Position numbers and translations under genes: made by a program
DNA from: Oceanisphaera pacifica
Lineage (GTDB): Bacteria > Pseudomonadota > Gammaproteobacteria > Enterobacterales > Aeromonadaceae
NCBI RefSeq assembly: GCF_017498065.1
Contig: NZ_JAGDFX010000001.1
Coordinates: 186,001-250,000 of the forward strand
Direction of reading: 5' to 3'
DNA length: 64,000 nucleotides
In this document: positions 9,964-18,116 of the stretch, in pieces
Layout of the letters: each line of letters begins with the position of its first letter
Numbering within the stretch: the stretch's first letter is position 1
The notes under the pieces: generated by a model
The model's input: the letters and a program-made list of their open reading frames with translations, nothing else
What the model was told of the DNA's origin: nothing
Databases searched by the model: none

Positions 9964-10424
9964 ATTTGTTTAACCGTACTAAATCCATGTTGTAGGCAAC
10001 ATTTTAGCCATTCGGCCAAAAAAAAGTTTACCTGCTCTTTTTCATTGCGATGGTGCATCTTGGCATTAGGGTAATGATAACTCGAACGCAGAGTCAATAT
10101 CTGCTGGCTCGCACACACTTCGGCCATTCTAACATCATGATAAAGCCGCACCTTTACCTTCATACGCATAAAGGACGGTAAACTAGGCGTGCATTGCTCC
10201 ACTGATAAATGCCAAGTATAAGGAGCCGTTTCCAATACTTTTAGAACAAATAATACCTGCTCACTAATACCAATAGACACAGTATCTCCCACCACAGCCT
10301 GTTGCGGCAGCAGTTTCATTAACGCCATGTAATTCATATCACAGGTACGCTGTAAGGTTTTTAAATCTGGCACATGCTTCTGAGCCAAGGCCTGTGCTAT
10401 CACGCTATTTCTCCTTGCCAGCAA
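9960..10424 (-). CDS. yqiB: YqiB, DUF1249 family protein
   Basis: A 154-residue protein of unknown biochemical role that co-occurs with cpdA and nudF. It matches E. coli YqiB (140 residues) through PDLKTLQRTCDMNYMALMKLLP, VRLYHDVRMAEVC and the NEKEQVNFFLAEWLKYCLxHG-like C-terminal segment. The N-terminus is about 14 residues longer than in E. coli; a GTG a few codons in is an alternative start. Overlaps cpdA by four bases. Confidence 0.85.
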   Translation of the reverse strand: MLARRNSVIAQALAQKHVPDLKTLQRTCDMNYMALMKLLPQQAVVGDTVSIGISEQVLFVLKVLETAPYTWHLSVEQCTPSLPSFMRMKVKVRLYHDVRMAEVCASQQILTLRSSYHYPNAKMHHRNEKEQVNFFLAEWLKCCLQHGFSTVKQI

Positions 10425-10554
10425 GATGCCGACGTGGCTGACTTTAGGTTGGGTATTAAAGATTTAAGCAGAAAGGCTGCTCATTATATCAAACTCACAA
10501 AAAATCCTCAGCCGCAGCCCGATTGCTAACAAACCGACCCAAGTCACTCTTTTA

Positions 10555-11160
10555 TTAACTGGCACCTGTTAGCGCTAACCACTGCAAGGCAATAATGGTG
10601 CTGGCGTTATCCAACTTGCCGTCATTCATCCACTGCATGGCTTGTTCGCGCGAGACGCGATGAATGCGAATATCTTCATTCTCATCAGCTAACCCGCCGT
10701 ACTCGGGGGCTTGGCTGGCATCAACTTCACCAACAAATAAGCTAATACGCTCGCTACAACCACCAGGACTTGGAAAATAACTACTTATCTTGGTCAGCTT
10801 GGTTAATGTTAGGCCGGCCTCTTCTTGTGCCTCGCGTCTTACTACCTCTTCTGCTGTTTCGCCCTCTTCTATGATACCGGCCACCACTTCAAGCAGCCAA
10901 GGGCTTGCATCATGATAAACCGCGCCAACGCGAAATTGTTCAATTAAGATAACTTCATCACGCACCGGGTCGTAGGGCAGTACGGCAGCGGCATGGCCTC
11001 GCTCAAAAAGCTCGCGCGTCATCACCTTACTCCAGCCGCCACCAAACAACTTGTGCTGTAATTGTAGTCGCAATAGCTTAAAAAAACCTTGATAACCGGT
11101 GTCTTCTGCTACTAGCTTTACCTCTTGATGCCCAAACTGGGCTGGCTTATTGCTATTCAT
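10555..11160 (-). CDS. nudF: NudF, ADP-ribose pyrophosphatase
   Basis: Hydrolyses ADP-ribose to AMP and ribose 5-phosphate. The 201-residue protein has a full Nudix box, from GIIEEGE to RREAQEEAGL, near residues 95-120, followed by the SPGGCSERI motif typical of ADP-ribose pyrophosphatases. An AAGGAG lies just before the ATG. It is transcribed away from tolC; the shared 244-bp region holds an 18-bp palindrome. Confidence 0.93.
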   Translation of the reverse strand: MNSNKPAQFGHQEVKLVAEDTGYQGFFKLLRLQLQHKLFGGGWSKVMTRELFERGHAAAVLPYDPVRDEVILIEQFRVGAVYHDASPWLLEVVAGIIEEGETAEEVVRREAQEEAGLTLTKLTKISSYFPSPGGCSERISLFVGEVDASQAPEYGGLADENEDIRIHRVSREQAMQWMNDGKLDNASTIIALQWLALTGAS

Positions 11161-11211
11161 TTCGACTCCTTTCTTGACTTTTAACCGGTAAATTTTAGAC
11201 TAGCATCAAAA

Positions 11212-11229
11212 TGAATGAACGTTCATTCA
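11212..11229. promoter_or_regulatory. Perfect 18-bp palindrome between nudF and tolC
   Basis: TGAATGAACGTTCATTCA reads the same on both strands. It lies 52 bases before the nudF ATG and 176 bases before the tolC ATG. Its form (even palindrome, NGAAYG arms) is like operators bound by TetR-family repressors, which often control efflux components. No such regulator is encoded beside it, so the protein partner is unknown. Confidence 0.6.
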
Positions 11230-11404
11230 GTACACATTAATACCGTCAACGGCATCACTCGTGTTTGACACAAGGCTGCATCACTATGGCGTTAACCAAT
11301 TTTCAACCTACTATAGTGATGTTACTCTTATACTTGACGAACCAATACCCGCTGTCTGCCTAAGCAAGGCGATCATTGCTCATTTGTTATGTAAGGCTAA
11401 TTAA

Positions 11405-12709
11405 ATGAAGAAAACATTGTTGTCGACCCTGATCTTCCTCTGTGCGGCAGGCCCAGCTCAGGCTGAAGACTTACTTGATATTTATCAACAAGCAACCTTA
11501 AATGATCCACAAATACGTCAAGCCAAAGCGGTACGCGATAGTGCATTTGAAAAGGTAAAAGAATCTCGGGCCCCCCTGCTGCCACAGGTGGATCTTAGCG
11601 CGGGTGCTAACTATACAGAAAATAGCAAAACCAGTGATATGAACACAGCAGGTGCAAGTTTAAGACTAGAGCAGGCACTCTATCGAAAATCGGCATGGGT
11701 TAATTTTGATATCACCGAAAAGCAAGCGACACAAGCTGATGTTGTCTATAAAGAGGCGCAACAAACGCTGATTTTGCGCGCCACTCAAGCCTACTTTGAG
11801 GTATTAAGTGCCGAAGATGCACTCAGTTTTGTGCAGGCAAATAAAGAGGCCGTTAGCCGCCAACTTGAGCAAACTAAGCAACGCTTTGAGGTGGGCTTAA
11901 GTGCCATGACAGACGTACATGAAGCACAGGCTCAGTATGATAACGCCTTAGCCGAAGAGATAAGTACTAAAAACTCTGTTAATAATGCCAAAGAGGTGCT
12001 GCGCGAACTCACCGATATGAGCTATGCCCAGCTAGATAAACTAGATACGGAGTCATTTAGCCCACAACAATCTCCCATGGTAGCGGACGCTTGGTTAGAG
12101 ATAGCGCTAGATCAAAATCTAGAGTTACATCAACAACGTATAGGAAAAGACATTGCTAATGAGCAAATTAGCTTAGCGCAGGCAGGACATCACCCCACAC
12201 TGGATCTCAATGCTGCACTGGGTAGCGATTACAGCAATTACAAAGACAGTGGCCCAAGCAGACAAGATGGCACCAATAATCAAGCGCAAGTCGGCTTGTC
12301 TTTTAACTTACCCATCTACAGCGGCGGTGCCACTAGCTCACAAGTGAAACAAGCTCAGTTTGGTTATGTGGCTGCCAGTGAAGAATTAGAGCGCAGCTTT
12401 AGAGCCGTTAAAAGCCGAGTTTATTCTTCTTATAACAACGTAGAAGCCGCTGCGGGCTCGGTGCGGGCGTTTGAACAATTTGTAACTTCGGCACAAAGTG
12501 CGCTGGATGCCACCGAAGCAGGCTATGAAGTAGGCACCCGTACTATTGTTGATGTATTAGACGCAACTCGCCAACTCTATAATGCTAAAAATAACTTGTC
12601 TTCAGCACGTTATGCTTATGTGTTAAACCAGCTTAAACTCAAGCAAGCTGCTGGTAACTTAACCGAACAAGACCTAGTAGATATTAATAATGGCTTGATC
12701 TCAGAGTAG
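11405..12709 (+). CDS. tolC: TolC family outer-membrane channel
   Basis: TolC is the outer-membrane exit duct for tripartite drug efflux pumps and type I secretion. The 434-residue protein begins with a cleavable signal peptide (about 20 residues, ending PAQA-E) and shows two repeats of the OEP fold, with the long helices carrying Q/A/L-rich heptads and VDVLDATRQLYNAKNNL near residue 380, a strong TolC marker. AAGG stands 8 bases before ATG. The partnership with nudF upstream is as in E. coli. A strong terminator follows. Confidence 0.94.
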   Translation: MKKTLLSTLIFLCAAGPAQAEDLLDIYQQATLNDPQIRQAKAVRDSAFEKVKESRAPLLPQVDLSAGANYTENSKTSDMNTAGASLRLEQALYRKSAWVNFDITEKQATQADVVYKEAQQTLILRATQAYFEVLSAEDALSFVQANKEAVSRQLEQTKQRFEVGLSAMTDVHEAQAQYDNALAEEISTKNSVNNAKEVLRELTDMSYAQLDKLDTESFSPQQSPMVADAWLEIALDQNLELHQQRIGKDIANEQISLAQAGHHPTLDLNAALGSDYSNYKDSGPSRQDGTNNQAQVGLSFNLPIYSGGATSSQVKQAQFGYVAASEELERSFRAVKSRVYSSYNNVEAAAGSVRAFEQFVTSAQSALDATEAGYEVGTRTIVDVLDATRQLYNAKNNLSSARYAYVLNQLKLKQAAGNLTEQDLVDINNGLISE

Positions 12710-12715
12710 CTTTTA

Positions 12716-12757
12716 GCGCCCAGCGCCCAGCGCCCAGCGCCCAGCGCCCAGCGCCCA
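12716..12757. repeat. Six tandem copies of the heptamer GCGCCCA
   Basis: Starting six bases after the tolC stop, GCGCCCA is repeated six times without error, then GAAAG. It is an expanded form of the GCGCC-rich repeat that occurs singly elsewhere (3435-3465, 4086-4118, 8355-8375, 14612-14640, 25549-25562, 43741-43832). Confidence 0.95.
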
Positions 12758-12766
12758 GAAAGTATA

Positions 12767-12798
12767 AGCACCGAATCGCGAGGTTTGGTGCTTTTTTT
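12767..12798 (+). terminator. tolC rho-independent terminator
   Basis: AGCACCGAA (12767-12775) pairs with TTTGGTGCT (12784-12792), 9 bp with one G-T pair, followed directly by a run of seven T. Confidence 0.85.
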
Positions 12799-12909
12799 AC
12801 ATATATTGATTCGAATTAGTATCAAAGGTGAGCGGAGGTTGCCGTAGACAGGTAATTAAGAATATACTTAAATAATAATTTTGCAGCGACACCTAAGTAA
12901 GGCCTTTTC

Positions 12910-14643
12910 ATGCTTAAACGCTATTTACCCATTATTAACTGGCTCAGCGTCTACAATAGGCACGCCTTAGCCAGTGATATGGTAGCGGCTATCATAGTAA
13001 CTATTATGCTGATCCCGCAGTCGCTTGCTTATGCCATGCTGGCCGGTCTGCCCCCTGAAGTGGGCCTTTACGCCAGCATTTTACCTCTATTGACCTATAC
13101 CTTATTTGGCACCAGCCGTACCTTGTCGGTGGGGCCGGTGGCGGTTATTTCTTTAATGACGGCCGCTGCCGTAGGCAATTTAGCACTCGAGGGCAGCAGC
13201 GAATACCTAGTTGCCGCCATCGCGCTTGCCTTTATTTCGGGCATGATGCTAGTGGTAATGGGGTTATTAAAGCTTGGGATATTAGCGAACTTTTTGAGTC
13301 ATCCAGTGATCTCGGGTTTTATTACCGCCTCTGGCTTATTAATTGCCGCCAGTCAGTTGCAGCATCTATTAGGTATTAGCGCCAGCGGCCATAACTTGCT
13401 CGACATTTTACAGGCTGTTGCCGCTAACATTCAAAACACCAATCTGCTCACATTAGCCATTGGCGGTAGTGCTGTCTGGTTTTTATTTTGGTCACGCAAG
13501 GGCTTTGCTCCACTATTAACACGCTGTGGCTTATCGCCTCATGTTGCGGCACTTGTCTCTAAAACCGGCCCTGTATTGGCCGTAATCAGCAGCATTTTAG
13601 TGGTATGGGCGGCAGATCTTGCTCAGCAAGGCGTACATATAGTGGGCAGTATTCCTGCGGGTTTACCGGCCTTTACCTTGCCACATTTTGATAGCGAACA
13701 TTGGCAACAACTCTTAGTGTCTGCACTTTTTATCAGCCTAGTGGGATTTGTGGAGTCGGTATCCGTGGCACAAACGCTAGCGGCTAAGCGTCGCCAGCGT
13801 ATTGAGCCTAACCAAGAATTAATAGGCCTAGGGGCGGCCAATATTGGCTCAGCTTTGGCGGGGGGCTTTCCAGTAACCGGTGGCTTTTCACGCTCAGTAG
13901 TCAACTTTGATGCCGGCGCGCAAACCCCTGCAGCCGGTGCCTTTACTGCCCTTGGCATTGCACTGGCGGCGCTGTTTTTAACTCCATTACTGTTTTTTCT
14001 GCCCCAAGCCACATTAGCCGCCACCATTATTGTGGCCGTATTATCACTTATTGATTTGGGAGCTATTAAACGCACCTGGCAATATTCTCGCAGTGATTTT
14101 TCAGCCATGCTGGTGACGATTTTGCTCACCTTAACCCAAGGCGTAGAAATGGGGATTATTGCCGGGGTGAGCTTATCGTTACTGTTATTTTTACACCGCA
14201 CCAGCACCCCTCATAGCGCAGTGGTCGGCTTGGTGCCCGGCACAGAGCATTTTCGTAATATCGACCGCCATCAGGTGATCACGCTCCCTCACTTAGTAAC
14301 ATTACGCATGGACGAAAGCTTATACTTTGCCAATGCGCGCCACCTTGAAGACCGCATTTATGCGTTAATTGTTCAGCAGCCAAGCGTTAAGCATTTGATA
14401 TTAATGTGCCCTGCAGTCAACCTAATTGATGCCTCTGCATTAGAAAGCTTAGAGGCAATTAACCACAGGTTAGAAGACAGTGGTGTGATGTTTCATTTGT
14501 CAGAAATGAAAGGGCCGGTTATGGACCGCTTGCAAAAAAGTCACTTTTTAGAGCAGTTATCTGGGCAAGTGTTCTTAAGCCAATTTGAGGCATGGCAGGC
14601 GTTACAAACAGCGCCTGGCGCCCAGCACCAAGCGCCGAGCTAA
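12910..14643 (+). CDS. SulP family anion transporter with STAS domain
   Basis: A 577-residue inner-membrane transporter of the SulP (SLC26) family, probably moving sulfate, bicarbonate or a related anion. The N-terminal signature IPQSLAYAMLAGLPPEVGLY lies near residues 36-55, about 10-12 hydrophobic segments follow, and a cytoplasmic STAS domain occupies roughly residues 440-560. Substrate cannot be read from the sequence. AAGG precedes ATG by 6 bases. Oddity: the C-terminal residues (APGAQHQAPS) come from the GCGCC-rich dispersed repeat, as in parC. Confidence 0.9.
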   Translation: MLKRYLPIINWLSVYNRHALASDMVAAIIVTIMLIPQSLAYAMLAGLPPEVGLYASILPLLTYTLFGTSRTLSVGPVAVISLMTAAAVGNLALEGSSEYLVAAIALAFISGMMLVVMGLLKLGILANFLSHPVISGFITASGLLIAASQLQHLLGISASGHNLLDILQAVAANIQNTNLLTLAIGGSAVWFLFWSRKGFAPLLTRCGLSPHVAALVSKTGPVLAVISSILVVWAADLAQQGVHIVGSIPAGLPAFTLPHFDSEHWQQLLVSALFISLVGFVESVSVAQTLAAKRRQRIEPNQELIGLGAANIGSALAGGFPVTGGFSRSVVNFDAGAQTPAAGAFTALGIALAALFLTPLLFFLPQATLAATIIVAVLSLIDLGAIKRTWQYSRSDFSAMLVTILLTLTQGVEMGIIAGVSLSLLLFLHRTSTPHSAVVGLVPGTEHFRNIDRHQVITLPHLVTLRMDESLYFANARHLEDRIYALIVQQPSVKHLILMCPAVNLIDASALESLEAINHRLEDSGVMFHLSEMKGPVMDRLQKSHFLEQLSGQVFLSQFEAWQALQTAPGAQHQAPS

Positions 14644-15312
14644 CCCTCAACCCTATTTCGCAACGGAACCCACGGAATAATAGAGATCTGGTCTGAAGAT
14701 ATCTTTATTGGTAAAGACAGGCCATCGGGCAGTGATAAGCTTGAAACCTGTCACTTCATCACATCTTTTTGTTGGTGTTTTAGTGGAAGTCAGGCAGAGC
14801 GCACTGCTCCGCTCGACTCGCCATAAACCCATCCATGGGGGCTCCGCCGCGCCCTCCCTGGCGCGGAGGGTCGACGGAGCAGACGCCCTCTGCCTTCCCA
14901 TTAGCACCGAGCTGCATGTCACTACAAACAGTCGGCACCAAAACATGAAGAAGAGACGGGAGGCATTGCCGTAGTCAACCGTCAAATGCCAGGGTCGAAA
15001 AATGCTCCTGCCATTTCGACATTTCCGCCATCCATGGCGGTTGACAGCATTTGCCGAGCGCCGATGGGGCGAGCTTGCCTCGCCGTGACGAATTGTTTCT
15101 GCTTAACCGAACGTCCAGTGAATGTTCGCAGTAGGCAGAAACAATGAGTGTCATCAAATCAAGCGAGTTGACGAAGGCAAGCCTGCTGGCTCTGCTTGCA
15201 CTATGGCATTCTACAGACTTGTGACTAAGAGACAGGCTTGAAACCGTCAGCTATAAACTCATAATTAAAAACAACATTAAAACAGATACCAGAACAAGGC
15301 GGCAAAAACGAC
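14644..15312. other. Gene-free region between sulP and hldE with inverted repeats
   Basis: About 670 bases without a convincing gene. The first part (14651-14735) resembles 49729-49805: both hold CTATTT-CGCAACGGAA, then an ACGGAA, an AGAGAT/TCTGAA block and TTGGTAAAG or ATGGTAAAG. Further on, ATTGTTTCTGC (about 15093-15103) and GCAGAAACAAT (about 15135-15145) form an 11-bp inverted repeat around a 30-nt loop. Another GC-rich inverted pair (GCGCGCC.../GGCGCGG) lies near 14845-14870. Confidence 0.6.
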
Positions 15313-15350
15313 AAAGCCAACGAAAGACGGTATCTGTCTTCGTTGGCTTT
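15313..15350 (-). terminator. hldE terminator hairpin
   Basis: AAAGCCAACGAA and TTCGTTGGCTTT pair over 12 bp, continued by AGAC/GTCT after a one-base bulge. Read on the - strand it follows the hldE stop by about 40 bases and is followed by GTCGTTTTTG. Confidence 0.75.
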
Positions 15351-15390
15351 GGTGATCTTCCCGCTTTTAGCTTACCGCTTCCAGCTGCTG

Positions 15391-16818
15391 TTAACCCCGT
15401 GTGCGAATGGCTTGAATAATGGCGGTGGTGGAGCAACCATCTTCAAAGTTCAGCACTTTTACCTCGCCGCCATTGGCGGTGACCTCATCAAAACCGGCAA
15501 TGTCTTCTGCTTTATAGTCGCCGCCTTTTACTAACACATCCGGTAGCGTTTCGGCGATTAAGCGCTGTGGCGTGTCTTCGGCAAAAGGCACAACCCAGTC
15601 TACCGCGCCTAGGCCGGCTAATACCGCCATACGTCTATCAACTGTGTTTACTGGGCGGCCATCACCTTTAAGCGCGCGCACAGAGGCATCGGTATTCACG
15701 GCCACCACTAAGCGGTCTCCTAGTTGACGCGCATGGTTTAAATAAGACACATGGCCGGCATGTAAGATGTCAAAACAGCCGTTGGTCATAACAATTTTTT
15801 CACCTTGGCGACGCGCGGCATCCATCACTTGTTTAAGCTGCTGCTCGGTAACCACGCCCATACCAAACTCTGGCGTACCATATAAGACATTCGCCAACTC
15901 AATGGCAGACACCGTTGAGGTACCCAGTTTGCCCACCACTATGCTGGCCGCTACGTTGGCGAGCGCACAGGCTTCGTCTAGGTGTAACCCTGAAGCTAAC
16001 GCTGTGGCTAACGTGGCAATTACAGTATCGCCAGCACCGGTAACATCAAACACCTCATGGGCTTGAGCTGGTAAATGCAGCTCGTGGTCATCGGCATGAA
16101 TTAACGTCATACCGTGTTCTGAGCGAGTAACCAACAAGGCTTTAAAATCGAACTTTTTCATTAGCTCACGACCGCGCGCCACCAGCTCTTGCTCGTCTTT
16201 TACTTTACCCACAACCGCTTCAAACTCACTCATGTTTGGCGTGAGCAAGGTGGCCCCACGATACTTTTCAAACTCAGCCCCTTTAGGATCCACCAACACA
16301 GGCACCCCTGCTTGATTGGCTTCTTGAATGAGGCTTTGTACTTGAGTGAGCGCCCCTTTGGCATAGTCTGATAATATAATAACCCCTGCCTCATCTAAGG
16401 CTGAGCGCGTTTTTTCTGTTAATGGCAAGGCATCATCTGGGGCAAAGCTGTCTTCAAAATCTAAGCGCAGCAATTGTTGATTACGACTCATCACCCGCAG
16501 CTTGGTAATAGTCGGGTGAGTATCAAGGCGTACAAAATCACACTCAACCCCCACACCTTGCATCTTATCTTGCAGCGCAGTGGCTGATTCATCGTTGCCG
16601 GTTAAGCCTAATAAACGTGCTTTTGCCCCCAGCGCCGCCACGTTAAGTGCCACGTTTGCCGCACCACCTGGTCGTTCTTCGTTATGTTCCACTTTAACCA
16701 CGGGTACCGGTGCCTCGGGGGAGATACGCCCTGTAGGGCCAGACCAATAGCGGTCTAACATCACATCTCCTACTACCAACACCTTGGCATTATCGAATTC
16801 CGGTAACTTGATTTTCAT
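15391..16818 (-). CDS. hldE: HldE, bifunctional heptose kinase/adenylyltransferase
   Basis: HldE makes ADP-heptose for the LPS inner core. It phosphorylates heptose 7-phosphate at C1 (N-terminal ribokinase-like domain, with the [11 protein letters not shown] motif near residue 265) and later transfers AMP (C-terminal domain with [16 protein letters not shown] near residue 350, carrying the HxGH site). The 475-residue length matches E. coli HldE (477). The frame extends 18 codons upstream, but ATG 16818 gives the family start [20 protein letters not shown]. The lpxL gene divergent to it also acts in LPS synthesis. Confidence 0.95.
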   Translation of the reverse strand: MKIKLPEFDNAKVLVVGDVMLDRYWSGPTGRISPEAPVPVVKVEHNEERPGGAANVALNVAALGAKARLLGLTGNDESATALQDKMQGVGVECDFVRLDTHPTITKLRVMSRNQQLLRLDFEDSFAPDDALPLTEKTRSALDEAGVIILSDYAKGALTQVQSLIQEANQAGVPVLVDPKGAEFEKYRGATLLTPNMSEFEAVVGKVKDEQELVARGRELMKKFDFKALLVTRSEHGMTLIHADDHELHLPAQAHEVFDVTGAGDTVIATLATALASGLHLDEACALANVAASIVVGKLGTSTVSAIELANVLYGTPEFGMGVVTEQQLKQVMDAARRQGEKIVMTNGCFDILHAGHVSYLNHARQLGDRLVVAVNTDASVRALKGDGRPVNTVDRRMAVLAGLGAVDWVVPFAEDTPQRLIAETLPDVLVKGGDYKAEDIAGFDEVTANGGEVKVLNFEDGCSTTAIIQAIRTRG

Positions 16819-17074
16819 GGCTCGACTCTTTTGAACAGGGGAAAGTTGAAATCTTATCACAAACGTTCGCAAAGCGTAGCGGTCAGCTATCAGCCGTCAG
16901 AAAAACACTGGGCCCGAAAATATCTATACTACTAACCTAGACTTGCAGTGAAAGCGGTAGCTACAAAAATTCGGTGCTTTCTTTTAGCTGACAGCTTACC
17001 GCTTAAGGCTGATCGCTGTCCGCAGGACTAGTCATTAGCGAGTAAGTTAATTAGAATTCTGTTATTCATGGTTT

Positions 17075-18001
17075 ATGGCAGTGTTTATGCAACCCTCTTC
17101 TTTTTCTTTAGCGCTATTACACCCCCGCTATTTATTTAACTGGCTGGGCCTAGGATTATTATGGCTGCTAGTGACCTTATTACCTTGGCGCTTACAAATG
17201 ACGCTGGGCCGAGCATTAGGGCGCTTCTCTATGCGCATTTTGGGCTCGCGAGTCAAAATTGCACGGCGCAATTTAGAGCTAGCGTTACCCGAGCTCACCC
17301 AAGAGGAGCGAGAGCAGACCTTAACGGCAAACTTTGAAAGCGTTGGCTGTGCGGTATTTGAAACCGGCATGGCGTGGTTTTGGCCCCATTGGCGGATGCG
17401 CGCCATTACTCGCATGGAGGGTACAGAGCATGTTGATGCCGCCGTGGCCAATGGCCAAGGTATGTTGCTGTTATCGGCACACTTTTTAACGCTGGAGCTC
17501 AATGCCCGTCAATTTGGCTTATATCGCCCGGGTGTTGGCGTCTATCGCCCTAACACCAATGCGGTATTAGAATATGCACAGGTTCAAGGGCGCTGTCGTT
17601 CTAATAAATATTTGGTGAATCGCCTAAATATTAAAGGCATGCTAAAAGCCCTGCGCCAAGGCGATGCGCTTTGGTATGCACCGGATCACGACTACGGCCG
17701 CCATGCCAGTGTGTTTGTGCCCTTCTTTGCGGTTGAGCAAGCGGCCACCATTACCGGGACTGCAACCTTGGCACGGGTAAAGAAAACCGTCACCCTGCCC
17801 TGCTTTACAATACGGGAAAAAGGCGGCTATCGGTTATTGATCCAGCCTCCTATGGCTAATTTTCCGACCGGTGACGAGATTGCTGACGCCACAGCCAGCA
17901 ACCAAGTAATAGAAGCCGCCATTCGCTTAGCTCCCGAGCAATACATGTGGCTACACAGACGCTTTAAAACCACCCCAAAAGGTGTGCCTTACCGATATTA
18001 A
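17075..18001 (+). CDS. lpxL: LpxL, Kdo2-lipid IVA lauroyltransferase
   Basis: A late acyltransferase of lipid A synthesis, anchored in the inner membrane by one N-terminal helix (about residues 20-42). The 308-residue protein follows E. coli LpxL closely: ALLHPRY, NFESVG, ETGMAWFWP, the catalytic HFLTLE (HX4E), YRPN, WYAPDHDYG, FVPFFAVEQAATITGT and the ending APEQYMWLHRRFKTTPKGVPYRY-like segment. The LpxL-type sequence around HFLTLELNARQFG argues against LpxM. No clear ribosome site: ATG 17075 or ATG 17087 (giving MQPSSFSLALLHPRY, closer to E. coli) are both possible. Confidence 0.9.
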   Translation: MAVFMQPSSFSLALLHPRYLFNWLGLGLLWLLVTLLPWRLQMTLGRALGRFSMRILGSRVKIARRNLELALPELTQEEREQTLTANFESVGCAVFETGMAWFWPHWRMRAITRMEGTEHVDAAVANGQGMLLLSAHFLTLELNARQFGLYRPGVGVYRPNTNAVLEYAQVQGRCRSNKYLVNRLNIKGMLKALRQGDALWYAPDHDYGRHASVFVPFFAVEQAATITGTATLARVKKTVTLPCFTIREKGGYRLLIQPPMANFPTGDEIADATASNQVIEAAIRLAPEQYMWLHRRFKTTPKGVPYRY

Positions 18002-18040
18002 AACACAGCGCTAAGCCGTCAGCTTTAAGCTGTCAGTTAA

Positions 18041-18074
18041 AAACAGCCACCCGATCTTATCGAGGTGGCTGTTT
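18041..18074. terminator. Bidirectional terminator between lpxL and glnE
   Basis: AAACAGCCACC (18041-18051) pairs perfectly with GGTGGCTGTTT (18064-18074), and the stem continues as CGAT/ATCG inside. It lies between the convergent lpxL and glnE genes and can serve both. Confidence 0.8.
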
Positions 18075-18116
18075 AGCTCTGTATTTGACCTTCGCTGACG
18101 GCTGATAGCTGATAAC

